Assembly: GCA_964019155.1 (NCBI GenBank)
Contig: OZ025241.1
Coordinates: forward strand, 55,766,863-55,830,862
Source: Osedax fenrisi
Lineage: Eukaryota > Annelida > Polychaeta > Sabellida > Siboglinidae
DNA: 64,000 nt
Direction of reading: 5' to 3'
The position numbers and the translations under genes were made by a program. Of the stretch, positions 27,588 through 34,279 are shown one piece after another (position 1 is the first letter of the stretch; each line of letters opens with the position of its first letter). Below the pieces are notes generated by a model that saw only the letters and a program-made list of their open reading frames with translations, was not told the origin of the DNA and ran no database searches.

Positions 27588-29730
27588 TCTACCTACTACC
27601 AACAGTTATCTCGCATGTATAACCCATCGATATAAAGAAAGTTATAAGGAAGTTAACTACTTTCTTTATATCGATGGCATAACCTCGCATGGTACATTAT
27701 CGTAACGAAGAGATAATTTGACATAACATAGAGGAGTTGATGTGTTAACCCTACTACATATTACATCATATATGGAGTAATACTAGTGACGTAATGCATC
27801 GCGGTATTACCCTCAAATGGCGTTATTACATAGACTAGTCTTAGTGGCAAGCCTTCTACCGAAATATAGTTCTATATTTATAAAATCTATAGAAAGTATA
27901 CTTTCTATTCGCATAAAACATTACTTATTGTTGTTACCTATTTATTTATTTATTTAGCAGCATGAGTTACTGTCTACTCTTTATGCTATTAGGTGTACAT
28001 ATTATGAAACTTTTTATTTATTTGAATCTCACCCTATAGGGTACTATAATATAATGATATGTTATTATATTATATATGTATGTATAGTTTTTAATCCGTA
28101 GATTAATTTAATATTAATAAAAGTGACATAGATTCTGAGGTATAGATAGGTCGACACTTAATATTCAGCACAAACCACGGTATTGAGATATTCTGTTTTC
28201 GTAACAGTTGCCTTACTACCACCGACATCATCATCATCATCTTTAGCAGCGGCGGCAGCGAGTAGCCTCTTGTAGTGGACGTCGGCGTTTACGTTCACTA
28301 TTCCGGCCGGTAGTTTGATTGACATGTTAGACGTGTTCGAGTGGTCAAATTGTCCGTAGATCTGTTGTTATGGTTACCAAATGAAGTTAGATTACGAATG
28401 TGTACGTTATGATTACAATAGTTGAGATTTAACATTTATATTTATATATGCTTATTTTATATGTAATAGTTTATCAGACTATTTAGTCGATATTAAAGAT
28501 ATGAACTAGTAAATACAAATATTTATATTATAATATATGTTCATAAATAGATCCATAATATATATATTCATATTCATTATTTAATCAAAACTATTTTAGT
28601 GATTTAGAATTAATTAAATTTTGATTTTATTACTTAACAATGTATGCATATTCTATGAAATTAGATGACGCTTTCCCTATAAATGTGTATAATGTCTAAT
28701 ATAAGTCGATCTCATGTTAACGAATCCATGTTTTAACGAGATGCGATCATTTTTTATACACAATTATATAAAACCACTTATAAATATTATTTTATGACGT
28801 ATTTTATTGGTCCGAGCGGGACTTGAAACCGTGCCCTACTGCTCGTGTGTCCGACGCCTTAGCCAACTGAGCTATCAGTATACTTATAAGTTTTAAATGT
28901 TCATAGTAGATAGTCTATTAATACTAACACTGTTAATTCTCTCGACTACGGCGAAAAGTTCGTCCTTCCTCTCCTGAAGCGCTCTGTCCTCGCTGATTCG
29001 CTGGTTACGGTTGAGGATGTTGACAGCAGGGTCAAGGTCATTGCCGTGTGCATTAAGGGACAACGGAGGAAGTTTAGACGGATCCAGCATCTTCTGACGC
29101 TTTCGTCGCATCTTACACGGTCTATCATCGTAGCCTAACTCTGATATTACAGCGGAACGTTAGTATATAATATACAACTATATATATATATATTAATATA
29201 TATATATATATATTAATATGTATATATATATATATATATATATATTACATCATTTATATGTACATTTTTTATTTATTGAGGTAAATATTAGTGACAATTT
29301 AGATATAGATCAATAATTTATAATATTATAAACTTATTTGTTATCAGAAGATATACTATTTCATTTATTAACTCCTGATATATATTTTCCTTATATATAC
29401 TATAAGTATATACATAATTAAATGCATTACTTATAGTTGCATTACAAATTATGAGGGGTACTCTGATATATCAAATGAAATATCTTTCTAAATGTTTGAA
29501 TGCAAGTAACTCTATAATATATAGAATTACCATTTTATATACAGTAATACATATAAGTGATGGTTTGAATATATTCTAAGGATATATCCTTGATATGGAT
29601 AACCTTGAATGGCTAACGCTTCTTCCCTCTTTATCTGAATATAATTAGACAGTTCTCCAAGTTTTCCTCTGGCGTTTCTCTTGGAACCGTGTTCTCTGCT
29701 TTTCTTTCTGGAAGGTACTGCATGACTCAT
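7817..29730 (-). CDS. Multi-exon host gene, acidic coiled-coil protein (gene model)
   Basis: The model joins 13 exons on the minus strand: 29730-29604, 29140-28929, 28361-28176, 25067-25023, 21994-21917, 21543-21469, 20544-20423, 19007-18922, 18331-18231, 17124-17002, 15761-15704, 8859-8422 and 7923-7817. Every exon has an AG before it and a GT after it. Phases match at each junction, with split codons between exons 1/2, 7/8, 8/9, 11/12 and 12/13. The predicted product is about 580 residues: a basic Ser/Arg/Lys N-terminus, an acidic Asp-rich middle, heptad-like coiled-coil stretches over exons 7-10, a Ser/Asp/Glu-rich block and a Lys-rich tail. It may end soon after 7817, where an in-frame TAA follows, or continue. 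I do not recognise the family. Introns carry a SINE, MITEs and a nested LINE. Confidence 0.75.
8422..8859 (-). CDS. Main gene exon 12, Ser/Asp/Glu-rich then Lys-rich
   Basis: 145 codons after the CCTAAAG acceptor. The segment has DESTESSSDDQDNKSTS, a run of about 17 Ser codons near 8695-8645, an EDEEDEEESSDADD acidic block, and then a Lys-rich basic part. Such alternating acidic-serine and basic blocks are seen in nucleolar or chromatin phosphoproteins (a general resemblance, not homology). The donor is GTATTT. The serine run uses mixed TCN/AGY codons, so it is not a simple DNA microsatellite. Confidence 0.8.
8884..8970. repeat. Degenerate tandem repeat with GGGTTAGTATTA units
   Basis: Units of about 14-15 bases (AATGGGTTAGTATT) repeat several times. 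The same repeat resumes at 15192-15240, on the far side of the transposon, so the element inserted into this array. Confidence 0.85.
9806..10771 (+). CDS. LINE ORF1 protein with N-terminal RING/PHD-like zinc finger
   Basis: 321 residues. The N-terminus has Cys3, Cys6, Cys18, Cys20, His25, Cys28, Cys61 and Cys64, a pattern that fits a PHD/RING-type double zinc site. PHD-like fingers are known in ORF1 proteins of CR1-group LINEs. An Asn/Ser-rich linker (about 65-105) and a helix-prone middle follow. The C-terminal half may be the RNA-binding region (inference). ORF1 products coat LINE RNA. The frame is intact and ends in TAA, followed five codons later by an in-frame TGA, and then ORF2 in the same frame. 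Confidence 0.8.
   Translation: MDCITCNLEINNENYISCLCGNKYHYKCLYKAKIMKTNWSNKSPPKYAIQLFRSPNFTFKCNTCINNNNDNTPINQPSLNNSLPSSTIIDNSNINTLINSTETKLNMLLSKITEISDMIVVKKSYANVTANVTSTVTNSDTFTDNLVKSVNIIKNNIDSNNEIIIHNINIPNNDKTNFFKYLVNIICKTVDINKSCVLSIVQLSFNKLKLILDNVVSKKIILSNVNRLCKLRDLQNSFIRTSLDEISLERHKILYHVVKNKLIKSKKIIKCIYNSRSSSYELRYIINNKIDWNMSIGEDNFSVWKLSYITYKNSIINKNKN
10789..13659 (+). pseudogene. LINE ORF2: APE endonuclease plus reverse transcriptase (frameshifted)
   Basis: The frame opens after a TGA at about 10786. The endonuclease starts with YYANARSIRNK, upstream of the first ATG (10871), and continues with CLVET, YRPPN, IIGDFNLPNF and ISDHYSV, all standard APE blocks. A frameshift in a T run at 11897-11899 breaks the frame. 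Reverse transcriptase resumes and is open from about 11906 to 13659, with WKKSIITPIFKKG, NYRPIS, DFAKAFDVVSH and GVPQGSVLGP. The catalytic box reads FAYDT instead of FADDT (Tyr codon at 12799-12801), so the enzyme would be inactive. Confidence 0.9.
13770..14460 (+). repeat. Tandem units in LINE 3' UTR
   Basis: About five degenerate units of 125-200 bases. Each has a TTTCAAATATATTATAATAT-like part, then TTATTATTACAG (near 13803, 13951, 14078, 14279, 14437) and a GTTTGTT-rich stretch. An (AT)n tract has expanded in the fourth unit. Confidence 0.75.
15192..15700. repeat. GGGTTAG array remainder and two long (AT)n tracts
   Basis: The GGGTTAGTATTAG array continues to about 15240. Two long (TA)n tracts follow (about 15431-15484 and 15550-15608), each followed by a similar ATAAATACACACA..TTTATATATAAA segment, so this part looks duplicated. 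Confidence 0.75.
15704..15761 (-). CDS. Main gene exon 11
   Basis: 19 codons plus one base: RASEVRSEYEMSRSGSESL. The acceptor is TTTAACGCAG and the donor is GTTCTC. It begins the Ser-rich part. The final G joins AA of exon 12 to give Glu. The next intron is 6.8 kb because it holds a nested transposon. Confidence 0.75.
15762..16490. other. Intron DNA of the main gene
   Basis: AT-rich, without a supported feature. Short CA-containing spacers and small palindromes (TAGTATACTA type) only. Confidence 0.5.
16497..16545 (-). mobile_element. hAT terminal fragment
   Basis: Read on the minus strand, it starts CAGGGACGGCTTAAGCATAC and continues with GGCCCCGGGCAA. This resembles the end CAGTGCCGGATTAAGCAAAG...GGGCCCGGGGCAAA of the hAT element at 43651-45677. 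No partner end or target duplication was found nearby. Confidence 0.5.
16572..16983. mobile_element. CACTG-ended MITE with TACCCTAA motif array
   Basis: The ends are CAATGTTAAAAAATAGGGTA (left) and the inverted complement CACTGTTAAAAATTAGGGTA (right), flanked by TA on both sides. The interior carries about ten copies of TACCCTAA or its inverse. The CACTGTTA end with a 2-bp duplication and subterminal repeats recalls animal EnSpm/CACTA elements. There is no transposase. It lies in the intron just beyond the exon 10 donor. Confidence 0.65.
17002..17124 (-). CDS. Main gene exon 10
   Basis: 41 codons, phase 0 at both ends: RNNEELMSLREYALARDD, DIRGLKFEVTTLTNRV, KREQMNR. The acceptor is GACTCATCAG and the donor is GTAACC. 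GC content is high compared with the flanks. A CACTG-type MITE ends only 18 bases beyond the donor, inside the intron. Confidence 0.85.
17431..17731 (+). mobile_element. tRNA-derived SINE, full-length copy 1
   Basis: The head GTGGCTCAGTGGCTAAGG gives a pol III A box and CACGGGTTCTACCC gives a B box, in a tRNA-like order. A body with AAATGGGTCTTAAAATA, AGAAGTGATCTTATATAATT and GTTCCTGGATGGGATGAA follows. The tail is an (AATAAC)n run. It is inserted next to (AT)n tracts in an intron of the main gene. The same body recurs at three other places here. Confidence 0.85.
18231..18331 (-). CDS. Main gene exon 9
   Basis: Two bases complete an Asp codon from exon 8. Then 33 codons follow: IEEKEKRIQATITQLEM, KGIELLRFKAAAEIAK. 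The acceptor is TGATTTTAG and the donor is GTTATT, phase 0. Charged and heptad-like, it continues the coiled coil. Confidence 0.8.
18662..18715. mobile_element. Solo TA-GGGGAAATCATCC transposon end
   Basis: TAGGGGAAATCATCCATACT and a second close copy TAGGGGACATCATCCATACT follow each other. They resemble the start of the TA-flanked families (GGGGAAAGT). No inverted partner was found, so this may be a truncated end. Confidence 0.35.
18922..19007 (-). CDS. Main gene exon 8
   Basis: One base, 28 codons and one base: GFKKLQKNFDKAKDEIN then GLNEQLQQSQQ, a clear coiled coil. The acceptor ATATGAAG is weak and the donor is GTTCGT. The phase agrees with exons 7 and 9, which supports the weak acceptor. 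Confidence 0.75.
19020..20320. other. AT-rich intron DNA
   Basis: Introns of the main gene. I see no further exon, repeat family or transposon end. Confidence 0.5.
20423..20544 (-). CDS. Main gene exon 7
   Basis: 40 codons plus two bases follow a GTGATGTCAG acceptor: VSNSINESLTLASNLTER, LADINKEMIYQLTNTINN and KQTN. The donor is GTTAGA. The hydrophobic spacing is heptad-like. The AA left over joins the first A of exon 8 to give Lys. Confidence 0.8.
21068..21155. repeat. 24-base tandem repeat made of small palindromes
   Basis: Units CACTGTACGTCGTA plus CACTGCCGTA repeat about 3.5 times with single changes. Each unit contains the near-palindromes TGTACGTCGTACA and CCGTACACTGTACG, and the array is CG-rich. 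It produces a short open frame on the minus strand that I consider accidental. Confidence 0.75.
21247..21270. mobile_element. Solo end of TA-flanked family B
   Basis: GGGGAAAGTAAACCGAAGGG resembles the terminal sequence at 8971. No inverted partner is visible within several kilobases. Confidence 0.35.
21469..21543 (-). CDS. Main gene exon 6
   Basis: 25 codons in phase 0: FFNDNVNWTDDVTATDD followed by IDDLDLEK. It is very acidic. The acceptor is GTTTGCTAG and the donor is GTTTAG. The other two frames are closed, which fixes the phase. Confidence 0.8.
21823..21853. repeat. Perfect 15-bp-arm palindrome
   Basis: CATAGAGAACGAAGT, one base, then its exact inverted complement, ending CTCTATG. A similar palindrome that also starts CATAGAG lies at 42115-42149. 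Confidence 0.9.
21917..21994 (-). CDS. Main gene exon 5
   Basis: 26 codons in phase 0 follow a TAGTATCAG acceptor: KYVTVFVVGFQ then a polar stretch ending REVNE. The donor is GTTAGG. The hydrophobic run TVFVVGF is probably a buried strand rather than a membrane segment, since it is only seven residues long. Confidence 0.75.
22337..23650 (-). pseudogene. Decayed CR1/L2-like LINE, reverse transcriptase and C-terminus
   Basis: On the minus strand, 23353-23135 reads WLSSYILNRTSSVKFGNF and SVPQGSILAPLKFSMYI, the RT block before the catalytic box. 23177-22689 then gives HISKMSKDSNNHIFRIR and a RIDYCSLYY block. 22702-22337 gives PSYIFELLSIRSTTHDTRS and a RSFSYIITSIWNSFPPSI-like C-terminus. Frameshifts and stops separate these parts. 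The order is that of CR1/L2-group ORF2. Confidence 0.85.
23700..23800. repeat. Long (AT)n microsatellite
   Basis: About 45 AT units, one of the longest tracts in the window. It lies just upstream (in minus orientation) of the CR1/L2 remnant. Confidence 0.95.
23801..25010. other. AT-rich intron DNA
   Basis: No supported feature. At 24716-24680 (minus) a short open run (ELRNNLKIAS) lies between an AG and a strong GTATGT, but its phase does not fit the neighbouring exons, so I leave it out of the gene model. Confidence 0.4.
25023..25067 (-). CDS. Main gene exon 4 (micro-exon)
   Basis: There are 15 codons (EDLEQLLKDRVRKKQ) between a TATCATATAG acceptor and a GTTAGT donor, phase 0 on both sides. 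It is amphipathic and coiled-coil-like, matching the rest of the product. The short length makes chance possible. The model also joins without it. Confidence 0.5.
25870..26515 (+). pseudogene. Decayed LINE reverse transcriptase fragment
   Basis: The plus strand in shifting frames gives MWKYICIIPIFKN, NYRPISITYI, and IIYFDFKKAFAKVSQ, the standard first RT blocks in the right order, with stops throughout. It resembles the Jockey-like LINE at 48.5 kb more than the CR1/L2 copies. It ends at an (AGT)n microsatellite. Confidence 0.7.
26636..26946. repeat. Recent 155-bp tandem duplication
   Basis: The block starting AAATTATATAATCAAACAGC at 26636 is repeated at 26791 with only a couple of base differences over about 155 bases. 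It has no coding content. Confidence 0.9.
27523..27585. repeat. Long (AT)n microsatellite
   Basis: About 30 AT units, followed by the CATCGATATAAAGAAAG hairpin. Confidence 0.95.
27621..27684. repeat. Hairpin built from CATCGATATAAAGAAAG motif
   Basis: CCATCGATATAAAGAAAGT faces its inverted complement ACTTTCTTTATATCGATGG, with a short loop. The same motif occurs singly at 30643 and 31120 and as a variant at 6873. Confidence 0.8.
28176..28361 (-). CDS. Main gene exon 3 (3' border uncertain)
   Basis: The acceptor is ATAACAACAG. The frame is IYGQFDHSNTSNMSIKLP, then an alanine run, five Asp codons from a (GAT)5 repeat, and TKTEYLNTV. Two phase-0 donors fit: GTTTGT after 28176, as given here, or GTTACG after 28206. 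If neither is used, the frame reaches TAA at 28160-28158, making this a terminal exon of an alternative transcript. Confidence 0.7.
28650..28882 (-). mobile_element. tRNA-derived SINE, copy 2 (full head)
   Basis: On the minus strand the head reads GATAGCTCAGTTGGCTAAGG (A box) and GGTTTCAAGTCCCG (B box), closer to a tRNA than copy 1. The shared body follows, with ATAATATTTATAAGTGG and a GTCATCTAATTTC end. It lies in the intron between exons 2 and 3 of the main gene. This older copy lacks the A-rich tail. Confidence 0.8.
28929..29140 (-). CDS. Main gene exon 2
   Basis: The acceptor is GTAATATCAG. The exon completes a split Glu codon and adds 70 codons, including LGYDDRPCKMRRKRQK, SKLPPLSLNAHGNDLDP and RALQERKDELFAVVERINS. 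The end is phase 0 at GTTAGT. Base composition is clearly GC-richer than the flanks, and the reading frame is the only long one. The region PLSLNAHGNDLDPAVNILN has no family assignment that I can make. Confidence 0.8.
29604..29730 (-). CDS. Main gene exon 1 (start codon)
   Basis: ATG at 29730 opens 42 codons plus one base. The peptide starts MSHAVPSRKKSREHG and is strongly basic, then reads LGELSNYIQIKREEALAIQ. The donor is CAAG followed by GTTATC. An in-frame TAG lies 15 bases upstream of the ATG, which supports this start; that TAG could also hide an acceptor (GATTAG) of an earlier exon. The last base (G) joins AG of exon 2 to make a Glu codon. Confidence 0.75.
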
Positions 29731-29865
29731 ATCGTATCGTTGTGTAATCTAATCAACTCCTCGATATATCGTGTATGTCAGCCAGTAGTGTTCCTGTATG
29801 CCTAGAAGTAAGAACAATGCTTCATTAATAATTACAGATTTTCGTTTTGTGTTATAAAAACCATA

Positions 29866-29875
<10 letters not shown>

Positions 29876-29936
<61 letters not shown>

Positions 29937-29950
29937 GTGTATATATATAT
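29876..29950. repeat. (AT)n microsatellite upstream of main gene start
   Basis: About 30 TA units lie 150-220 bases upstream of the ATG at 29730. No TATA box can be distinguished from it. Confidence 0.9.
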
Positions 29951-30100
29951 ACATTCATACTTTTACTTTTACTGGTAATAGAGACCGCCTGTATCAATAA
30001 ACCGTACAATATAGAGACAGTTATTGTGAAAAATATGCATTATGAATATGTTAAAATAGTACGCTTGAAAACAGTTGATGACGTCGCGTGACGTAGTGGC

Positions 30101-30513
30101 AAGGGAAGGGGTAGTTCAGGGGAGGGGTAGTTCAGGGGAGGGATAGTTCAGGGGAGGGATAGTTCAGGGAAGGGGTAGTTCAGGGGAGGGGTAGTTCAGG
30201 GGAGGGGTAGTTCAGGGAAGGGGTAGTTCAGGGAAGGGGTAGTTCAGGGGAGGGGTAGTTCAGGGAAGGGGTAGTTCAGGGAAGGGGTAGTTCAGGGGAG
30301 GGGTAGTTCAAGGAAGGGGTAGTTCAGGGAAGGGGTAGTTCAGGGAAGGGGTAATTCAGGGAAGGGGTAGTTCAGGGGAGGAGTAGTTCAGGGGAGGGGT
30401 AGTTCAGGGAAAGGGTAGTTCAGGGATGGGGTAGTTCAGGGGAGGGGTAGTTCAGGGAAGAAGGAGGTCAGGGGAGGGGTAGTTAAGGGGAGGGGGAGGT
30501 CAGGGGAGGGGTT
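30101..30513. repeat. G-rich 16-base minisatellite
   Basis: About 25 copies of a 16-base unit, GTTCAGGGGAGGGGTA, with GGGA/GGAA variants. Each unit has two runs of 3-4 or more G, so the plus strand could form G-quadruplexes. It lies 370-780 bases upstream of the main gene start, on the strand opposite to transcription, and is the strongest GC contrast in the window. Confidence 0.95.
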
Positions 30514-30515
30514 GT

Positions 30516-31145
30516 TAATAGCTTTGTATCGAGATGGTACGGGATATCGGATGTTGTGGGAGAGTAGATGTGCAGTTTAGTAGGGTTTGAAAAATAGTGG
30601 TATTGATCGAGTAAGTTGTTATGTTGGAGAGGGGGGGATCATCGATATAAAGAAGGGGATAAGCTATTTAATGTATAAATTATACACTATAGTGTATGGC
30701 ACTATCCGCTACGGGCGCTGCAGTCGAAACCCACTATCTGGCCCTCTACATTTTATTTATAATAATATTTATTTATACATATCTATATATATTGATAATT
30801 ACTACCAATTTTAATGTACTATCTGTACTATAAATAAAATTATATATTTAAAATACATCATATCAACATTACTCGTAATTGTATGTATTTAAATTGAAGA
30901 TATAATACTATTTTATTGATATTTATAATCTAAATCCATTGATATAGATAGAAATCACTTTAATCTATTTCGACGAAAAGCCTACTGTTTTAATATTTGA
31001 CACATATAATATGACTAATATCCAATCAAAATCACTGATACCATTTTGATAATTTATCGATAAAAGGCCATTTACGTATCTATATTTTACTTGCATTGCG
31101 TGCGTCAATTGCTTACCAACTTTCTTTATATCGATGGGATAGATA
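30516..31145. other. Region bounded by inverted CATCGATATAAAG motifs
   Basis: ATCATCGATATAAAGAAGG near 30640 faces CTTTCTTTATATCGATGGG near 31120-31138. The spacing of about 500 bases and the opposite orientation suggest a small MITE, but the ends are not exactly defined and no target duplication is clear. An ACTATCCGCTACGGGCGCTG stretch lies inside. Confidence 0.35.
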
Positions 31146-31500
31146 CGTTTAGCGATGTAGTATGTGTGTGTACGATGGTGGGCGATATTGGAGCGATACT
31201 CCAGTAATTATGGACGCCTATCTCTATATATTAATATTAGTCATTAGTGACATGTCTAACGAGTTGATGTAAGCCCTAACTACTGCAGATACGTTGTCTC
31301 CAGTTACGTAATTGTGTAGGCGTAACTAAAAGTATCTGAATTTATATCATAAGTAAATATAAATCTAAATATTATTTCAATTTGACATTTCGGGAAATAA
31401 AGTTACAGAAAACGAAGAGTAGACAAATAGTATTTTTTTTATAAATCAGATACAATTTTTTAAATATTAATATTATTGATAATAAAGTTGAAGTGTTATA

Positions 31501-31799
31501 GGGGTTCACATCAATTCTGTTTTTAAAAACGTACGTGTAACTTCAACTTCAAATGATTCATTCACAGAAAATTTGAAGTTATGAGTCACATTCCTATTTT
31601 GAAGTTAGGATTTCTGAACGTTTTCTGAAATAGGATTAATCCTATTTTTCTGTACGTAACAACACACAGAATTAGAGAGAACAGCTAGAATTCCACTATT
31701 TCACTTGATTCCAATTGATATATATATATAAAGTATATTAACAAATGTTTATTATTACATATAACTTATCGAATAACTATTTATTAAATATATATATAT

Positions 31800-31837
<38 letters not shown>

Positions 31838-32539
31838 TATAAAAATGTTATATAATATGGTATACAACTATATATAAATTTTAATAATATATATCAACTA
31901 TACAATAGTAATATATAATATATATTTCAATAATTTATTAAATATTTATTTAAATTATATATATTTCATAAGTTTAGATATAATTATAAGGATATATGTA
32001 TTATATAATAATATAGTATTTGTTATATTAGTTAAAAATATTAAATTAATGAATATAATGTATGTAGTATTTATGTATTTGTGTATGTAAAGAAATATAT
32101 AATATTACTATTTATACATTGCATTTAGCTATATCCCACAATGAGATTTGTTACAATTGATTTTATTTGTACATATTTTACAAGTTTACATTGGAATATG
32201 ACAGCGCTTAGGTATTAACTGTTACAATATATTATATTATAATTATTATAATACTATTAATTTAAAAATAGTAAATAATTTTTCCGCCGAAATTTAGATT
32301 CAATATTATTGACAGTTCAAAATTAAATATAGGTGGCGATATATGTTTACCATTATCACAAACTAAAAAATACGGAATTTAAATATAGGTGGCGATATAT
32401 GTCTACCCTTACGACAGACTAAAAAACACGGAATTGATGTGAACACTTAAAAATCTGTTACTTCAAATTTGCTGTGAATGAATCATTTGAAGTTGAAGTT
32501 ACACGTACGTTTTTTAAAACGGAATTGATGTGAACCCCC
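31501..32539. mobile_element. TA-flanked MITE with about 80-bp inverted ends (family C)
   Basis: The left end GGGGTTCACATCAATTCTGT faces the right inverted end GGGGGTTCACATCAATTCCG, with TA on both sides (31499-31500, 32540-32541). The inverted match continues inward through ACGTACGTGTAACTTCAACT and TGATTCATTCACAG. There is no coding frame. Near 32324 and 32380 a 56-base block (TATAGGTGGCGATATATG) is directly repeated. Confidence 0.85.
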
Positions 32540-32819
32540 TATTATATGTGCTATACATGTGTAGATATATCATGATCTATAACTATCAATGTAAGTTATT
32601 GGAGTTCACTATCACGATATTTTTCCGTCGAAACATATTCTAACGATCACGATCCTTTATGTGAAGCAGATTCTGTTGATACCTCGATCACGATCGAGCC
32701 TATTACAAAGGATAGATGATCGTAATCGACGATCATACCCATCACTGGCTAGACGACTAGTTTCTTTGCTACTACACGCTCGAAGGTTTATTATAAGACG
32801 GATAAGATGAAAATAGGAC

Positions 32820-33200
32820 GATAGTGTTTGAGCCTATAGGGGTCAAGAAATAGTTCTTTAATTATTCGGGTTATGGGGGTTTTTGAATGAGGGATGAATG
32901 TCGGAAGAGAGGAAGGAAGTGAACACTGTTATCGAGTGATGGTATAGAGAGAGTAGATATATGAAGTATGTGGGGTAGTATGGGTAGTAGCAATAGGAGA
33001 TGGTACAGATATAAGTGTACATCGGAAGACTGTGTAAAAGAGTGGTAGATCAGTAGGTGGAGAGTATTGGAACGTTTGCTTGATTTTGCTACCTAGGATT
33101 TTAGAAGAGAATCGATGGCGCAGTTATTGCGCAAAGACTGAAGGATAGTATAACGTACAGTGTACGGCGTAAGGAATACCGTGAAGGAATTACGGGATAC
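32820..33200 (-). pseudogene. Decayed CR1/L2-like LINE fragment
   Basis: On the minus strand, HPSFKNPHNPNN followed by RTIS matches the I/VPxxKKPxxNPNxxxNYRPIS stretch at the start of CR1/L2 reverse transcriptase, with stops. A linker-like Ser/Thr/Pro-rich part lies upstream. Confidence 0.5.
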
Positions 33201-33429
33201 ATGTTCACATATTTAGAATTGATCGTAATGTGTATGTATTATATAATATTCCTAAACTTAAAGGTACGTATATTAGTAACGCGTACCTAGTAATAGACAT
33301 ATCAAGGTTACGTATAACTACGATGACCTTGAGATTGTGTACGATATACTCAGAAGTAGGGTGCATAGTGTGCGTAGGTCATATGCACGCAATGTGTACT
33401 TCTGTAGCTATACGAGGTGGGTCTTCATC

Positions 33430-33850
33430 ATTATTGAATTAAGCCGCTTTATTTACTGTATAATATACAGTGTATACACATAAACTATATACATCACTCA
33501 GTATAGTGATCAGGCGTATGTGTTGTTATGCAGGCGCATGCGTCATCGATTAACCGGAAATCAATATATACATAGTAGTAGTACCGGTAGTAGTAGTAGT
33601 AGTAGTAGATTATAGAGTAGCTACATTTATAGTATACTATGGTACTACTACAGTATACTGTGGTATTAGTTGTGTGCGCATGAGCTGCGTCTATAAATAG
33701 AATGTTTGCGATCGCAACGGCTCACACCAGGATACGTGTGTACCCCGTGGCATATGTGCACAATGTCCACCATATCCGTATAGAGGTGTGAAGTGTTCAT
33801 GCAACGTGTAGTATTACATTATTAATGCGTGCAACTATTTGTATTTGTTT
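33430..33850 (+). promoter_or_regulatory. GC-richer region with TATA-like box
   Basis: TATAAATAG at 33692-33700 matches the TATA-box consensus. About 25-30 bases on lies CGGCTCACACC, in a local GC-rich island. No open frame follows that I can support, so this may be a promoter of an unseen or noncoding transcript, or chance. An (AGT)n microsatellite lies at 33585-33610. Confidence 0.25.
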
Positions 33851-33899
33851 GTGTGTAAACACACATATATATATATAAGCTATTATCTGTATATGTAGA

Positions 33900-34270
33900 T
33901 ATATATATATATATATATATAGTATTCATTAATAAATGAATTCATTAATTCATTTTATACATTCATTAATATATATTATAAAATAAATATATTATATAAT
34001 TTTTATATTAGTAATTAGTAATTACTAATATAATTAATTAATTATCAAAAAAGTTTTAAAATTATTAAAAATTAATAACAGATAAATTAACATTTAATTA
34101 AAATATGTCAATTGAATATTGTGTTAACACAATATTCTTAAAATATAATTTCGTTTTGTATACAAACTTGATAAATCTGACATTATTACATATAAATATA
34201 GGCTATAATATACTACTAGAATACTATTTACATATTTTGGTAATTTTCTGTATACCTAGACGAGTCTATA
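33900..34270. other. AT-rich intergenic DNA
   Basis: No supported feature. Short inverted TAATTAG-type repeats only. Confidence 0.5.
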
Positions 34271-34279
34271 GCCTATAGT

